The notes: generated from the letters alone by a model not told the origin. Shown: positions 1-8,366, counted from the stretch's first letter. The stretch: DNA of 18,121 bases from Flavobacteriales bacterium UBA7382 (GCA_002469765.1 DKNS01000031.1:1-18121); one strand, 5' to 3'. Translations and numbers: made by a program.

Positions 1-444
1 TGCGAGGACCGAAACATCGACGGCCTGCGCATGGGATTGGGGGTGCCCGCCGACCAAAACTTGGATGTCGACCCCGCCGGTTACCCCACCGATCACCCGC
101 TCGGGTTTGCCGGTTCGGCAGGCATGCACTGGGGTTGGGCCGCCGGGTACATCTTCAGCGCGTACGACGGTCGGTTGCTTGTGGATCCTGAACAACCCTT
201 CTCCTACCACGCCGGAGACGACCGCCTCTACTCCACCGTGGAGTTCACTTGGGAAGACCCTTGGCTCCTCGAAGCCGGGGAAGCACACCAGGCCCGCACC
301 CTGACCTTGGATGTCTACAAGTGTCTGCATGGGTCCAGCGATGTGATTGACCCCGCCGTGGATGCCCAAACCCACACTGGGAACAACCTGGACTTGGCCA
401 CGCGCTGGGTCACGTTGTACCGCCAAGCCTGGACCTTGAAATGA
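1..444 (+). CDS. MbnP-like protein, C-terminal part (5' end outside window)
   Basis: The reading frame is open from base 1, so the gene begins upstream of the window and only the last 147 codons are present. The fragment carries the pattern I associate with the MbnP family: a GVPADQN segment, then an HPLGF segment, then MHWGWAAGYIF, and later FSYHAGDD. MbnP proteins are periplasmic or outer-membrane-associated partners of the di-heme enzyme MbnH; in methanotrophs MbnH oxidises a tryptophan of MbnP and the product takes part in copper binding. The Trp residues of the MHWGW motif and the His of FSYH are conserved-looking candidates here, but I cannot assign which one is modified. The stop codon overlaps the start of the di-heme gene as ATGA, so the two are probably co-translated. 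Its signal peptide cannot be judged. Family assignment rests on remembered motifs. Confidence 0.72.
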   Translation, partial: CEDRNIDGLRMGLGVPADQNLDVDPAGYPTDHPLGFAGSAGMHWGWAAGYIFSAYDGRLLVDPEQPFSYHAGDDRLYSTVEFTWEDPWLLEAGEAHQARTLTLDVYKCLHGSSDVIDPAVDAQTHTGNNLDLATRWVTLYRQAWTLK

Positions 445-1544
445 GGATGCTGGGAAAGAAGGCATGGCTTTGGGTGGTGGCTGCGACTTGGTCGTTGACC
501 GGATGCGATTGCGGCCCGGTTGAACCGGTGTGGTCGACCACGCCCTACGACTTGGTCATCCCCCCCTTCTTCCCTCCCATGGATGTGCCTGCAGACAACC
601 CCTTGACAGCGGAAGGGGTGAAGCTGGGACGCATGTTGTTTTGGGAAACGGCCTTGAGCAGCGACCGGAGCATGTCTTGCGGCTCATGCCATTTGCCTGC
701 CCACAGTTTCTCTGACCCGGCCCAATACAGCACAGGGGTGACTGGAGCCCAAGGCACACGAAACGCCATGGCCCTGATCAACTTGGGATGGGCCCCGTCC
801 TTCTTATGGGACGGCCGCATGCCGACGTTGGAAGACCAAATCCTCGATCCGGTTCAACACCCCGACGAGATGAACCTGCCGTGGCCCCAGGCCGTGCAAC
901 GGCTTCAAGACGACGAGCCCGGACGGGACTATCCCCAGCTGTTTTTCGACGCGTTTGGCACCGACCAAATCACCGCAGCGTTGACCGTGAAAGCCGTGGC
1001 CCAATTCGTGCGGACCATGGTGAGTTCGGACAGCAAGTTTGACCTGTGGCGCAGGGGCGAAACGGAGCTCAGCGATGAAGAATACAACGGCTACCAGATT
1101 TTTTTGCGCGAAGGGGGTGACCCCGAAGTTGTGCCGGGCGGGCAATTCGGAGGCGACTGCTTCCATTGCCACGGAGAAGCCGGCATGCAGTTCACGGACA
1201 ACCTCATGCACAACAATGGACTGGACTCGGTCTTTGTGTCCGATCCAGGCTTTGCAAGCGTGACGGGGAGCCCCTTGGATTCCGGGAAATTCAGAACTCC
1301 GACGCTCCGGAACGTGGCATTGTCGGCCCCCTACATGCACGACGGTCGATTCCTCACCCTCGAACAGGTCATCGATCACTACAACACAGGCGGTGTGCCG
1401 TCAAGCACGCTCGATCCATTCATGAAGCCCGAGATGGGTGGATTGGCCCTCGCGCCCGTGCAAAAGGAGGCGCTCGTCGCCTTCTTGCACACGCTCACGG
1501 ACACGGTGTTCGTGAACAACCCCAAGTTCCAAGACCCGCACTAA
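441..1544 (+). CDS. Di-heme cytochrome-c peroxidase / MbnH-like lipoprotein
   Basis: This 367-residue protein belongs to the CcpA/MauG di-heme superfamily. Residues 1-22 form a lipoprotein signal with lipobox LTGC (Cys22), so it should be membrane-anchored in the periplasm. Two CXXCH heme-c sites are visible, CGSCH at residues 80-84 and CFHCH at 240-244, followed by the family's TPTLRN and YMHDGRF segments (Met299, His300), where distal ligands or active-site residues of the C-terminal heme usually lie. Family members either reduce hydrogen peroxide or, as in MauG and MbnH, oxidise a partner protein. Four-base overlap with an upstream MbnP-like gene favours the MbnH role, with copper handling as the likely context. 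A simple peroxidase remains possible. The ATG at 441 was chosen because it gives the ATGA overlap; ATG at 447 is an alternative. Confidence 0.85.
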   Translation: MRMLGKKAWLWVVAATWSLTGCDCGPVEPVWSTTPYDLVIPPFFPPMDVPADNPLTAEGVKLGRMLFWETALSSDRSMSCGSCHLPAHSFSDPAQYSTGVTGAQGTRNAMALINLGWAPSFLWDGRMPTLEDQILDPVQHPDEMNLPWPQAVQRLQDDEPGRDYPQLFFDAFGTDQITAALTVKAVAQFVRTMVSSDSKFDLWRRGETELSDEEYNGYQIFLREGGDPEVVPGGQFGGDCFHCHGEAGMQFTDNLMHNNGLDSVFVSDPGFASVTGSPLDSGKFRTPTLRNVALSAPYMHDGRFLTLEQVIDHYNTGGVPSSTLDPFMKPEMGGLALAPVQKEALVAFLHTLTDTVFVNNPKFQDPH

Positions 1545-1555
1545 AGCAAGGCCGT

Positions 1556-2830
1556 TCAATCGGTCGGGTGCAACTTGATTTGGTTGACCTCAGGCTCCAA
1601 TTGGACGCCAAACTTTTGGTGGACGGAGGCCATCACATCTTGGGCCAACACCCAAACCTCCTGTCCTGTGGCCCCGCCAAAGTGCACGAGGACCAGCGCT
1701 TGCCTGTCGTGGACACCGTGGGTTTCCCGGGAATGTCCTTTCCAGCCTGATTGCTCGATAAGCCAGCCGGCTGCGAGCTTCACACCACCTCCTGCCTGAG
1801 GGTATTGCGGCATCGAAGGATGCGCTTCTTTGAGTGCCTGAGCCACGGTCGAGGGGACCGTGGGGTTCTTGAAAAACGACCCAGCGTTTCCAACGACCGC
1901 AGGATCGGGTAGCTTCGATTGACGAATGCGGATGACCGCCTCGCTCACATCTCGGTGGGTGCGACGTTCCTCTGGGATGTCGGCGAGTTCGTGCTCGATG
2001 GCGCCGTACCCCATGCGCAGAGGGCTCTCTCTGTCGAGGTGAAACGCCACACGAACAATGATCCAGTTGCCTCGTTCTTCCCGCTTGAATACACTGTCCC
2101 GGTACCCAAATTGGCACTTCGACGCATCAAACCGTTCCAAGGCACCGTCTTCGATGCGAACGGCGTCCAACCAGGCGAAGTGGTCCTTGACCTCCACGCC
2201 ATACGCACCGATGTTCTGCATTGGGCTGGCCCCGACATTTCCAGGGATGAGGGACAGGTTCTCCAAGCCATGCCAACTGTCGTCCAAGGTCCGCATGACA
2301 AATTCGTGCCAAGGCTCGCCCGCCCCAGCCGACACGACGGCACCCGTCGGCCCTTGAGGCAGGACCTCCACCCCACGAATGTCCACCTGCAAGACCAAGG
2401 CATGCACATCTCCGTGCAACAGCATGTTGCTTCCCCCACCCAACACCAACATCGGAACGTCGTGTTCCTTGGCCCAAGCGAGCGCTCCTCGCAACTGGGT
2501 CAACGTGGTCACCCTGGCGAACCACCTTGCCTTGGACGAAATCCCAAACGTGGTCCTTGAGGCCAACTCGACATGCTCTTGCAAACCCCAATCCGGTTCT
2601 GTCATCTCTGGGTCCCAAGCCCGATCGAACGCTTCTTTGGAAATCCTCGACCAAGGCCCCTCGGATTCAAGCATGTCCATCACGCGCTGCCGCTCGGGCC
2701 AAGTGCGGCAGACCACGTCGTGCTGAAGCACCTGATTTCCCAACTTTTGGCCTTCCCAAAACCGACTGGGGCCTTGAATGGCGACCACATTCTCGGTTTC
2801 GGTCATTTGGAGGTAGACGGGATACTCCAT
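1556..2830 (-). CDS. murB: UDP-N-acetylenolpyruvoylglucosamine reductase with N-terminal extension
   Basis: MurB reduces UDP-GlcNAc-enolpyruvate to UDP-MurNAc with NADPH and FAD, an early cytoplasmic step of peptidoglycan synthesis. Numbered from the internal ATG at 2605 (349 residues, close to the usual 340), the hallmarks are GGGSN (56-60, FAD binding), GNVGASPMQNIGAYG (122-136), YRDSVFK (168-174, typical of type I MurB), GNAGSFFKNP (239-248, catalytic Ser243) and LEPEV (Glu339, the second catalytic acid). The frame stays open for a further 75 codons upstream to ATG 2830, and even to TTG 2848. This extension starts MEYPVYLQMTE and reads as a compact sequence of its own, resembling a small conserved Bacteroidota protein. 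So the product is either a fusion from 2830, a plain MurB from 2605, or both. The ends are convergent with the di-heme gene, 11 bases apart. Confidence 0.93.
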   Translation of the reverse strand: MEYPVYLQMTETENVVAIQGPSRFWEGQKLGNQVLQHDVVCRTWPERQRVMDMLESEGPWSRISKEAFDRAWDPEMTEPDWGLQEHVELASRTTFGISSKARWFARVTTLTQLRGALAWAKEHDVPMLVLGGGSNMLLHGDVHALVLQVDIRGVEVLPQGPTGAVVSAGAGEPWHEFVMRTLDDSWHGLENLSLIPGNVGASPMQNIGAYGVEVKDHFAWLDAVRIEDGALERFDASKCQFGYRDSVFKREERGNWIIVRVAFHLDRESPLRMGYGAIEHELADIPEERRTHRDVSEAVIRIRQSKLPDPAVVGNAGSFFKNPTVPSTVAQALKEAHPSMPQYPQAGGGVKLAAGWLIEQSGWKGHSRETHGVHDRQALVLVHFGGATGQEVWVLAQDVMASVHQKFGVQLEPEVNQIKLHPTD

Positions 2831-2843
2831 GCAACGAAGTTGC

Positions 2844-2866
2844 CGCAATTTTGCATTTCAATTGCG
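2844..2866. repeat. Inverted repeat between divergent murB and TPR genes
   Basis: Arms CGCAATT (2844-2850) and AATTGCG (2860-2866) are perfect 7-base complements around a 9-base spacer, inside the 42 bases between the two divergent starts. The site could be an operator or simply AT-rich promoter DNA with chance symmetry. A CAATTTTG sequence at 2846-2853, one mismatch from TAnnTTTG, could serve the rightward gene. Confidence 0.35.
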
Positions 2867-2872
2867 CACAGC

Positions 2873-3523
2873 ATGAAAGCTTCTCACGACACCAACGCTG
2901 ACAACTCCGTGGCCAAACAAGCTGCGCTCGACGCCATGACAGCACGAGAGTGGCTTCAAGCGTTGGCCGAATGGAAATCCCATTGGGAGGCGTGTCCAGA
3001 CGCGGCAAGAACCAATCCGGACGACATGCACGATCGGGCCGTCAGCCACTTCCATTGCGGAGAGAAAGACGTCGCATTGGACTGGCTCAACAAAGCCGCA
3101 GAAGTTCAGCCCGACTACAGCTACCGGTACGCGTCTCGCGGCTGGATGAAGCAGGCCTGTGGCGACTTGCACGGGGCGATTGAAGACTACAAGCGCACCT
3201 TGGAACTCGACCCTGAAGACGCCGTGACATGGAACAACCTCGGGTTGCTGGAAGAGCAGTTGGGATACCAAGAGCAGGCCAAGGAGCGCTATCGCGTGAG
3301 CGACGAACTGCTCGGCATCCTGAAAGAACGGGGCATCGACCCAGAAACGGAGGCCCCCGCCTTCCGCGACCAACCCCAAAAACCATCCACCCCCGCCAAC
3401 CCAAGTCCGGAAGTGGAACATTCCAAATCGTTCTGGGAGGAAATCCGGCGGACCTTGGGGACCACAGATGGCCGCGCCGAGTTGTGGGATTTCATTCGGA
3501 ATGGATTTACCTTGAAGGGCTGA
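2873..3523 (+). CDS. TPR-repeat protein
   Basis: A cytoplasmic protein of 216 residues with no signal peptide or membrane segment. Three tetratricopeptide-type helix pairs can be traced at about residues 49-82, 83-116 and 117-150; the middle ones are clearest (SYRYASRGWMKQACGDLHGA and the LELDPEDAVTWNNLGLL region). A Pro-rich, probably disordered linker (about 160-185) leads to a C-terminal segment ending in DFIRNGFTLKG; I recall a similar ending in flavobacterial TPR proteins placed before an AddB-like gene. The ATG at 2873 is preferred: the frame is open further upstream, but that part is antisense to murB and reads as shadow sequence. Only 10 bases separate it from the next gene, so they are probably co-transcribed. 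TPRs bind other proteins; the partner is unknown, though the nuclease next door is a reasonable guess. Confidence 0.85.
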   Translation: MKASHDTNADNSVAKQAALDAMTAREWLQALAEWKSHWEACPDAARTNPDDMHDRAVSHFHCGEKDVALDWLNKAAEVQPDYSYRYASRGWMKQACGDLHGAIEDYKRTLELDPEDAVTWNNLGLLEEQLGYQEQAKERYRVSDELLGILKERGIDPETEAPAFRDQPQKPSTPANPSPEVEHSKSFWEEIRRTLGTTDGRAELWDFIRNGFTLKG

Positions 3524-3533
3524 AGTTCCTTCC

Positions 3534-6410
3534 GTGTCCAACCCCAATACCCAGTCCTTCCCGCCCACGTTGTCTCGTCCGTCTTTCCTGGACGAGGTGC
3601 TTGAGGCAGTGATGGATCACCCCCTGTGCAAGGCCAACCAACTCGACCGTTTGGCCGTGGTGTTGCCCAGTCACCGGGCGATGTCAAAACTCAGGCATGG
3701 CCTCATGGGTCGGCTGACAGGACCGGCGCGTTTGCCTCAATTCTATGCGCTTTCCGGCTTCATTGAGGCGTCCTCGCCTTGGACAGCCGCGGATCCGTTG
3801 GAAGTCTTGGTGCGGTTGCATCGGGTGGTCGGCGCGTCTGAGGACGTCCTGCCGTTTGATCGGTTTGTGCCGTGGGCCAAGGTGGTGCTTGACGATTTCG
3901 CCGCCGTGGACCACGAATTGGCTGAGGTGGGGAAAGTGTTCCAAAACCTGGCCGACATTCAAGGCATCGAGGATTGGAGTTTTGGGGAGGAGACGTGGTC
4001 TGAAGACCAAAAAGCATTCGAACGCCAATGGCGGCGCTTGCCAGAATTGTACGCCCAGCTGCACGCCAGCCTGGGGCAGAACGGCCTCGCAACCCGTGCC
4101 CACTTGACCCGCAGGCTCGCCGAGGGAGAAGGGCACCTGGATGTGGACCACGTCCTTGCCGCTGGTTTGGCCACCATGAGCACCGCCGAATGGAAGTGCC
4201 TCTCGGTCTGGGAAAAATCCAACAAATTGACGGTGCTCTGGGACGCCGACCCCACATACGTGGACGACGTGCACAACGAAGCGGGGCTGTTCATCCGTAA
4301 ATTCAAGAGCCCCAAAACTCCACTTCCCAAAGGCACCCTCGCCACCCAACCTCCCAAGGTCAGCGTGGTGGGCTGCGCCTCCACAGTATTGCAAACGCAG
4401 CATGTGCGGGACATCCTCGCCAAATTGACACCAGAGCAATTCAACCAAACCTTGGTGGTGCTGCCCGACGGAGGCACGTTGGGCACCCTGCTTCAAGCCT
4501 TGCCGTCCAGCGCCAATGGATTGAATGTGACCATGGGCTTGGCCATGCATGAAACCCCTGTCTTGTCGTTTGTCGACCAGGTCTTCAACATGCTCGAAAC
4601 CACCACCGACACGTGGAGGCTGGAACAACTTCAAGCGTTCCATGCCCACCCGGTCATGCACCACATTCACAGGGTGCAAGGGAACAGCACTGGGGCGGGT
4701 CGTGCCATGCACTCCCTCGCCAAGTCTCATCGCGCTTGGGTAAATGCGGACGATTTTGACGAGTTGGGCGCCCGAGGTTTTGCCCAAGATGTGAGGCGGC
4801 TGTCCTCCCTCCGCGAGATAGAATCCTCCCGCTTTCTTGAGGCGTTGTCTGATTGGGCACGTGGCATGGAAAGTCGCCTTGAAGCCATGCCGACCGAAGT
4901 CAGTTCCAGCGACAATGCCGAGCTTCCATCCAGTGCGGTACCTTGGATTCCCGCAGGTTGGAGACGGTTCAGGACGGTGGTGGCCGTGTTGCAACGCTTG
5001 CAATCCACACACAGCCCCATGTCCACGGCTGCAGAAGTGAGGGCCATGGCGCGTCGCATGCTGCGTCAGGAGCGGGTGGACCTGTTGGGGGAACCCAACC
5101 GCGGGCTTCAGGTTATGGGATTGACGGAAACACGTGCGTTGGACTTTGACCGGGTGATTGTCCTCGACATGAACGAAGGCACGGTGCCCCAAACGTCCCG
5201 GTCTGACAGTTTTTTGCCTTTGGACCTTAGAAGTTCGCTTGGCATGCCAGGCCCACGGGAACGCGAGGCGAGGTATGCGTATTTGGTTCATCGGTTGTTG
5301 AACAGGGCCAGCGAGGTTCACCTGCTGTACAGGAGCAGCCCCGACCGAAAAGAAGGGGGCGAACCTTCGCGGTACTTGATGCAACTGGAGGGGTCGTTTC
5401 ACAAGCCAGACGGCAATCCCCATTTGAACGTCGAACACGTGACCCTGCATGTCCCATTGCCAGACGCACGGCCTGCCATCCGTCCCATGACGATGACCGA
5501 CGCCATGCGTGACCGCCTGAAGACATGGTCGAGTGAAGGCATGTCTCCCAGCGCGTTGAACACCATGTTGCAGTGTCCCCGCAACTTTGCCTACCGCTAC
5601 CTCTACGGCATGGGCGAAGCGACAGAACTGCAAACCTCCATGGAGGCGAGCACCTTGGGGAGCGTTGTGCACCACGTCATGGAGCACGGGCTGGAGCAGG
5701 CCCAAGGCCATATCCTGACCACGGCCCATTTGGACGACGTGGCCAACGCCTTGGACCATCACCTCGCCAACGCGTTGCAATCGGAGTACAATGCGAGCCT
5801 GGTGAAACGTGGGGAAAATGTTCTTCAGCTGGAAATCGCCCGCACAACCTTGAAGAAATTCCTCCGTCAGGAAAAGGCGGAATTGATGGCCGGACAACCT
5901 GCACCGTTCATCCAAGACAGGGAGAAAAAGCTGTCTTCTCGACATCCAGGCACAACATTTGGCACCCTGGCGTTTGCCGGCACCGCAGACCGACTCGAAC
6001 GGGTGGCAGACATCCCACGGGTGTTGGATTACAAGACTGGCAAGGTGGAGGCCAAAGAGCTCAAGCTGAAGGGCGACTGGACGGCCGAGCTCGAAGGCGG
6101 TCAAAAGGGAAAAGCCTTGCAACTGGTCGTGTACGCCGCCATGGTGCTTGCCACCATGGACGAGAAAGCCCAGGCTTCTGGGGTGACGGCCGCCATCCGC
6201 TCAGGCCGCAACGTGAAAGCCGGGCTGCTGGCGCTTAACATCGACGGCGAGTCGTTGATTCGACCCCAGCATGTCGACAAACTGATCGCTTGGCTTGCGG
6301 ACACATTGGACCGGTTCGCGGCAGAAGGCCAAGTGTTGGAACACGCCTCAGACGCCAAATACTGCGAACATTGTGTGGTCCTCGACCCACCTGCCTCGTC
6401 GTCCTACTGA
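3534..6410 (+). CDS. AddB-like protein with C-terminal PD-(D/E)XK nuclease domain
   Basis: This 958-residue protein has the layout of the AddB/RecB-nuclease family: a UvrD-like N-terminal part with a degenerate P-loop region (AVVLPSHRAM, 41-50, no GKT), a helicase-like segment containing DMNEGTVP (545-552), then a nuclease domain. The nuclease motifs are LQCPRNFAYRYLYG (Cys681), the His713/His714 region ahead of a Glu, GTADR (Asp819) and DYKTGK (832-837, catalytic Asp832 and Lys834). AddB acts with AddA in double-strand-break resection, but no addA neighbour is in the window. AddB proteins hold a 4Fe-4S cluster with one Cys in the CP motif and three near the C terminus; here only Cys944 and Cys947 (YCEHC) follow and the protein ends eleven residues later, so the cluster looks incomplete. 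The start is GTG 3534, ten bases after the TPR stop. Bacteroidota databases usually call it PD-(D/E)XK nuclease family protein. Confidence 0.88.
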   Translation: MSNPNTQSFPPTLSRPSFLDEVLEAVMDHPLCKANQLDRLAVVLPSHRAMSKLRHGLMGRLTGPARLPQFYALSGFIEASSPWTAADPLEVLVRLHRVVGASEDVLPFDRFVPWAKVVLDDFAAVDHELAEVGKVFQNLADIQGIEDWSFGEETWSEDQKAFERQWRRLPELYAQLHASLGQNGLATRAHLTRRLAEGEGHLDVDHVLAAGLATMSTAEWKCLSVWEKSNKLTVLWDADPTYVDDVHNEAGLFIRKFKSPKTPLPKGTLATQPPKVSVVGCASTVLQTQHVRDILAKLTPEQFNQTLVVLPDGGTLGTLLQALPSSANGLNVTMGLAMHETPVLSFVDQVFNMLETTTDTWRLEQLQAFHAHPVMHHIHRVQGNSTGAGRAMHSLAKSHRAWVNADDFDELGARGFAQDVRRLSSLREIESSRFLEALSDWARGMESRLEAMPTEVSSSDNAELPSSAVPWIPAGWRRFRTVVAVLQRLQSTHSPMSTAAEVRAMARRMLRQERVDLLGEPNRGLQVMGLTETRALDFDRVIVLDMNEGTVPQTSRSDSFLPLDLRSSLGMPGPREREARYAYLVHRLLNRASEVHLLYRSSPDRKEGGEPSRYLMQLEGSFHKPDGNPHLNVEHVTLHVPLPDARPAIRPMTMTDAMRDRLKTWSSEGMSPSALNTMLQCPRNFAYRYLYGMGEATELQTSMEASTLGSVVHHVMEHGLEQAQGHILTTAHLDDVANALDHHLANALQSEYNASLVKRGENVLQLEIARTTLKKFLRQEKAELMAGQPAPFIQDREKKLSSRHPGTTFGTLAFAGTADRLERVADIPRVLDYKTGKVEAKELKLKGDWTAELEGGQKGKALQLVVYAAMVLATMDEKAQASGVTAAIRSGRNVKAGLLALNIDGESLIRPQHVDKLIAWLADTLDRFAAEGQVLEHASDAKYCEHCVVLDPPASSSY

Positions 6411-6432
6411 TTTACCCCAACTTGCAATCCGC

Positions 6433-7926
6433 ATGGGCATCGTCGCCAAACAATCCGCCAGAAACGCCGTCGTCCTCGGCACGGGGCTGTTGTTGGGTGC
6501 GGTCAATACGATGTACGTGTTGCCGAAAGCCTTCGAAGGGTTCGAAGAGGGCTGGGGCTTGCTTCGCATTCTGACAGCATGGGGAACCATCCTGGCACAA
6601 GTCGTGGCCTTGGGGTCCCCCAGTGGCATCATGCGCTTCCTCCCCAAGGCGTCCAGCCCAGAGCGCGAAGCCTCCATGCTCAGTACGTTGGTGCTGTTCC
6701 CCACAGTTTTCCTGTTGCTGCTCGCGGGGGCGTCCACCTTCGCCGGCTCGGATGTGCTGTCCTGGCTCGACGCCGACGCGGGGTGGCTGCTTGAAGGCCG
6801 CGTCACGGCCTTCCTGGTGATGGCAGGTGCATACCTGGCCATGATGCTCCTGAAGGCCTTGCTCGCACACCGCATGCGCACGGTGGCGGCCACAGCCATC
6901 CAAGAAGTGTGGTTGAAGGGCAGTTATCTGGGCTTGGCTGTGGCCTACCTCTGCGGCGTCATGCCGTTCGAGACATTCTTTCGCTGGTTCCTGTACAGCT
7001 ACGTCGCCGCAGTGGGGTTGATGTTCCTGGAGGCACTCTCCAGCGGGGCCAAATTGGGCCGGCCTTCCTTGAAGGACGACACCAAACCCGTGCTTGAATA
7101 CGGGTTGTTTGCTTTTTGGAATGCAGGAGCTCGGGTGGTGGCCAAGAACCTCGACTTCGTCATGGTCGGCGCCCTCTTGGGTTTGGCCGTGGTGCCCCGA
7201 TACACCTTCGCCTTTTTCATTGCCACGGTGGTGGGCATGCCCCTTCGGGCGATGGGGCCCATCCTTCGCTCACTGACCTCGAAGGCAGTGGCCCAGCAAG
7301 GGCCAACGGCCTGCGGGCCCGAATTGAAGCAATCGGCCCGAGTTCAACTTGCCATGACAGCGGCCCTGCTTGCGGCCATTGTGGTCGGCATGCCCACGTT
7401 GGACCTGGCGTTGCCTGACAATTACCAAGGGCTAAGGTGGATCATCCTGGCCGTGGGCATGGCCTTCGTGGCCGAGGCCTCTGGCGGCACCGCAGGGCCA
7501 ATCCTGCAATTTTCCTCACGCTACCGCATGGCCTTGCCCATCAATTTGGGCTTGGTCGTGACGACAGTCGTCACCAACTATGTGTTCATGCAGGTTCTCG
7601 GCTGGGGTCTGTTAGGTGCCGCGATCGCAACCGGACTCACGGGGGTGTGGAACATGGGATGGCGCACCGTGCTGATGTGGCGCATCTTTGGGATTCATCC
7701 CTTTTCCAAAGGGTGGTTCACCGTGGCCTTGATCGCTTTGCTGGTGGGGCTGAACCCGCTGGTCAGCGACGCGCCAGATGTCGCCCTGGAGCTCGGTAAA
7801 TTCGGACAAGTGGTCATGGCCGTCTTGCGAGGAGGGCTCGCAGCGGGCATGGTTCTGGTGGGGTCTTGGTTGGCGGGCGCGCTGCCCGAGTTGTCAAATG
7901 AGGTGAGGAAACGCCTCACTCTGTGA
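6433..7926 (+). CDS. Oligosaccharide flippase family (Wzx/MATE-like) membrane protein
   Basis: A hydrophobic protein of 497 residues with about a dozen or more membrane segments running almost end to end. The opening, MGIVAKQSARNAVVLGTGLL, matches the polysaccharide-export flippases of Bacteroidota, where a short polar start leads directly into the first helix that ends near NTMYVLP. Such proteins move lipid-linked saccharides across the inner membrane for surface polysaccharide or lipid-linked precursor export. The frame is open upstream to 6295, but that part lies inside the nuclease gene and lacks family resemblance, so ATG 6433, 22 bases after the nuclease stop, is chosen. No glycosyltransferase or other polysaccharide gene is nearby, so the substrate cannot be inferred. 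The last 11 bases overlap the end of the convergent DUF2147 gene. Confidence 0.85.
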   Translation: MGIVAKQSARNAVVLGTGLLLGAVNTMYVLPKAFEGFEEGWGLLRILTAWGTILAQVVALGSPSGIMRFLPKASSPEREASMLSTLVLFPTVFLLLLAGASTFAGSDVLSWLDADAGWLLEGRVTAFLVMAGAYLAMMLLKALLAHRMRTVAATAIQEVWLKGSYLGLAVAYLCGVMPFETFFRWFLYSYVAAVGLMFLEALSSGAKLGRPSLKDDTKPVLEYGLFAFWNAGARVVAKNLDFVMVGALLGLAVVPRYTFAFFIATVVGMPLRAMGPILRSLTSKAVAQQGPTACGPELKQSARVQLAMTAALLAAIVVGMPTLDLALPDNYQGLRWIILAVGMAFVAEASGGTAGPILQFSSRYRMALPINLGLVVTTVVTNYVFMQVLGWGLLGAAIATGLTGVWNMGWRTVLMWRIFGIHPFSKGWFTVALIALLVGLNPLVSDAPDVALELGKFGQVVMAVLRGGLAAGMVLVGSWLAGALPELSNEVRKRLTL

Positions 7927-8362
7927 CGCGGTACCACTCCTGGGTTCGAAACAAAAAGAGGATGTAACCACGGACCTTCAACACGTCCATGTTGTCGTCG
8001 TTAAACCACATTTCGCAATCGTAGATGCTTCCCTTCTTGGGGTCGCAAATGGTTCCATCCTCCCATTCCAACTCTCCGTCTGGCACCATGTCCCGCACGA
8101 TTTCCATGCCCAACACGCGCTTGTCCTTGCGGTCGTCCTCGCATTTGTCGCAGTAGGGATCTTGGTCTTCTTCCGGCAAACGGAACAGTTCAACCACGGT
8201 GCCGAAAAACTTGCCGTCGCGTTCTGTGATTTCAACCACGCTCTTGATGCGCCCGGTTTCATCGTCTTTGGTCTTCCACTTGCCCAACAAAGGATGAGAC
8301 TGAGACCATGCGGCGCCCATTCCAAAGGCAGCCACCAACAAGAAAGAAAGGATGTGCTTCAT
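7916..8362 (-). CDS. Secreted DUF2147 family protein
   Basis: A 148-residue protein with a clear signal peptide (MKHILSFLLVAAFGMGAAWS), so it should be periplasmic or exported. The mature part begins HPLLGKWKTKDDETG and contains the DUF2147 landmarks: PYCDKCEDDRKDKRVLGM, a DPKKGSIYDCEMW segment and a final LKVRGY with RTQEWYRV. The family has a small beta-barrel-like fold and no established activity. The Cys pair in PYCDKC could form a disulfide or bind a metal. It is the last gene of the minus-strand group nadC, yihY-like, DUF2147, with a 33-base gap after the yihY-like stop. A TACATTGG box four bases before the ATG could give it its own promoter. ATG 8362 is preferred over 8380 because it begins the signal peptide. 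Confidence 0.88.
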   Translation of the reverse strand: MKHILSFLLVAAFGMGAAWSQSHPLLGKWKTKDDETGRIKSVVEITERDGKFFGTVVELFRLPEEDQDPYCDKCEDDRKDKRVLGMEIVRDMVPDGELEWEDGTICDPKKGSIYDCEMWFNDDNMDVLKVRGYILFLFRTQEWYRVTE

Positions 8363-8366
8363 GAAG

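Noticed and set aside
804..1379. Open frame of 191 codons opposite the di-heme gene
   Set aside because: The plus strand encodes both CXXCH sites and the lipobox; the antisense translation has no domain.
2573..2872. Upstream extension of the TPR gene by 100 codons
   Set aside because: The extension is antisense to murB and its translation is not TPR-like; ATG 2873 gives a coherent protein.
3684..6122. Open frame of 812 codons on the minus strand
   Set aside because: It lies wholly antisense to the AddB-like gene, whose motifs are clear, and its translation is rich in His, Gln, Arg and Cys without recognisable domains. Long antisense frames are expected at this GC content.
6295..6432. Upstream extension of the flippase gene
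   Set aside because: It overlaps the end of the nuclease gene in another frame and lacks the family N-terminal pattern, which begins at ATG 6433.
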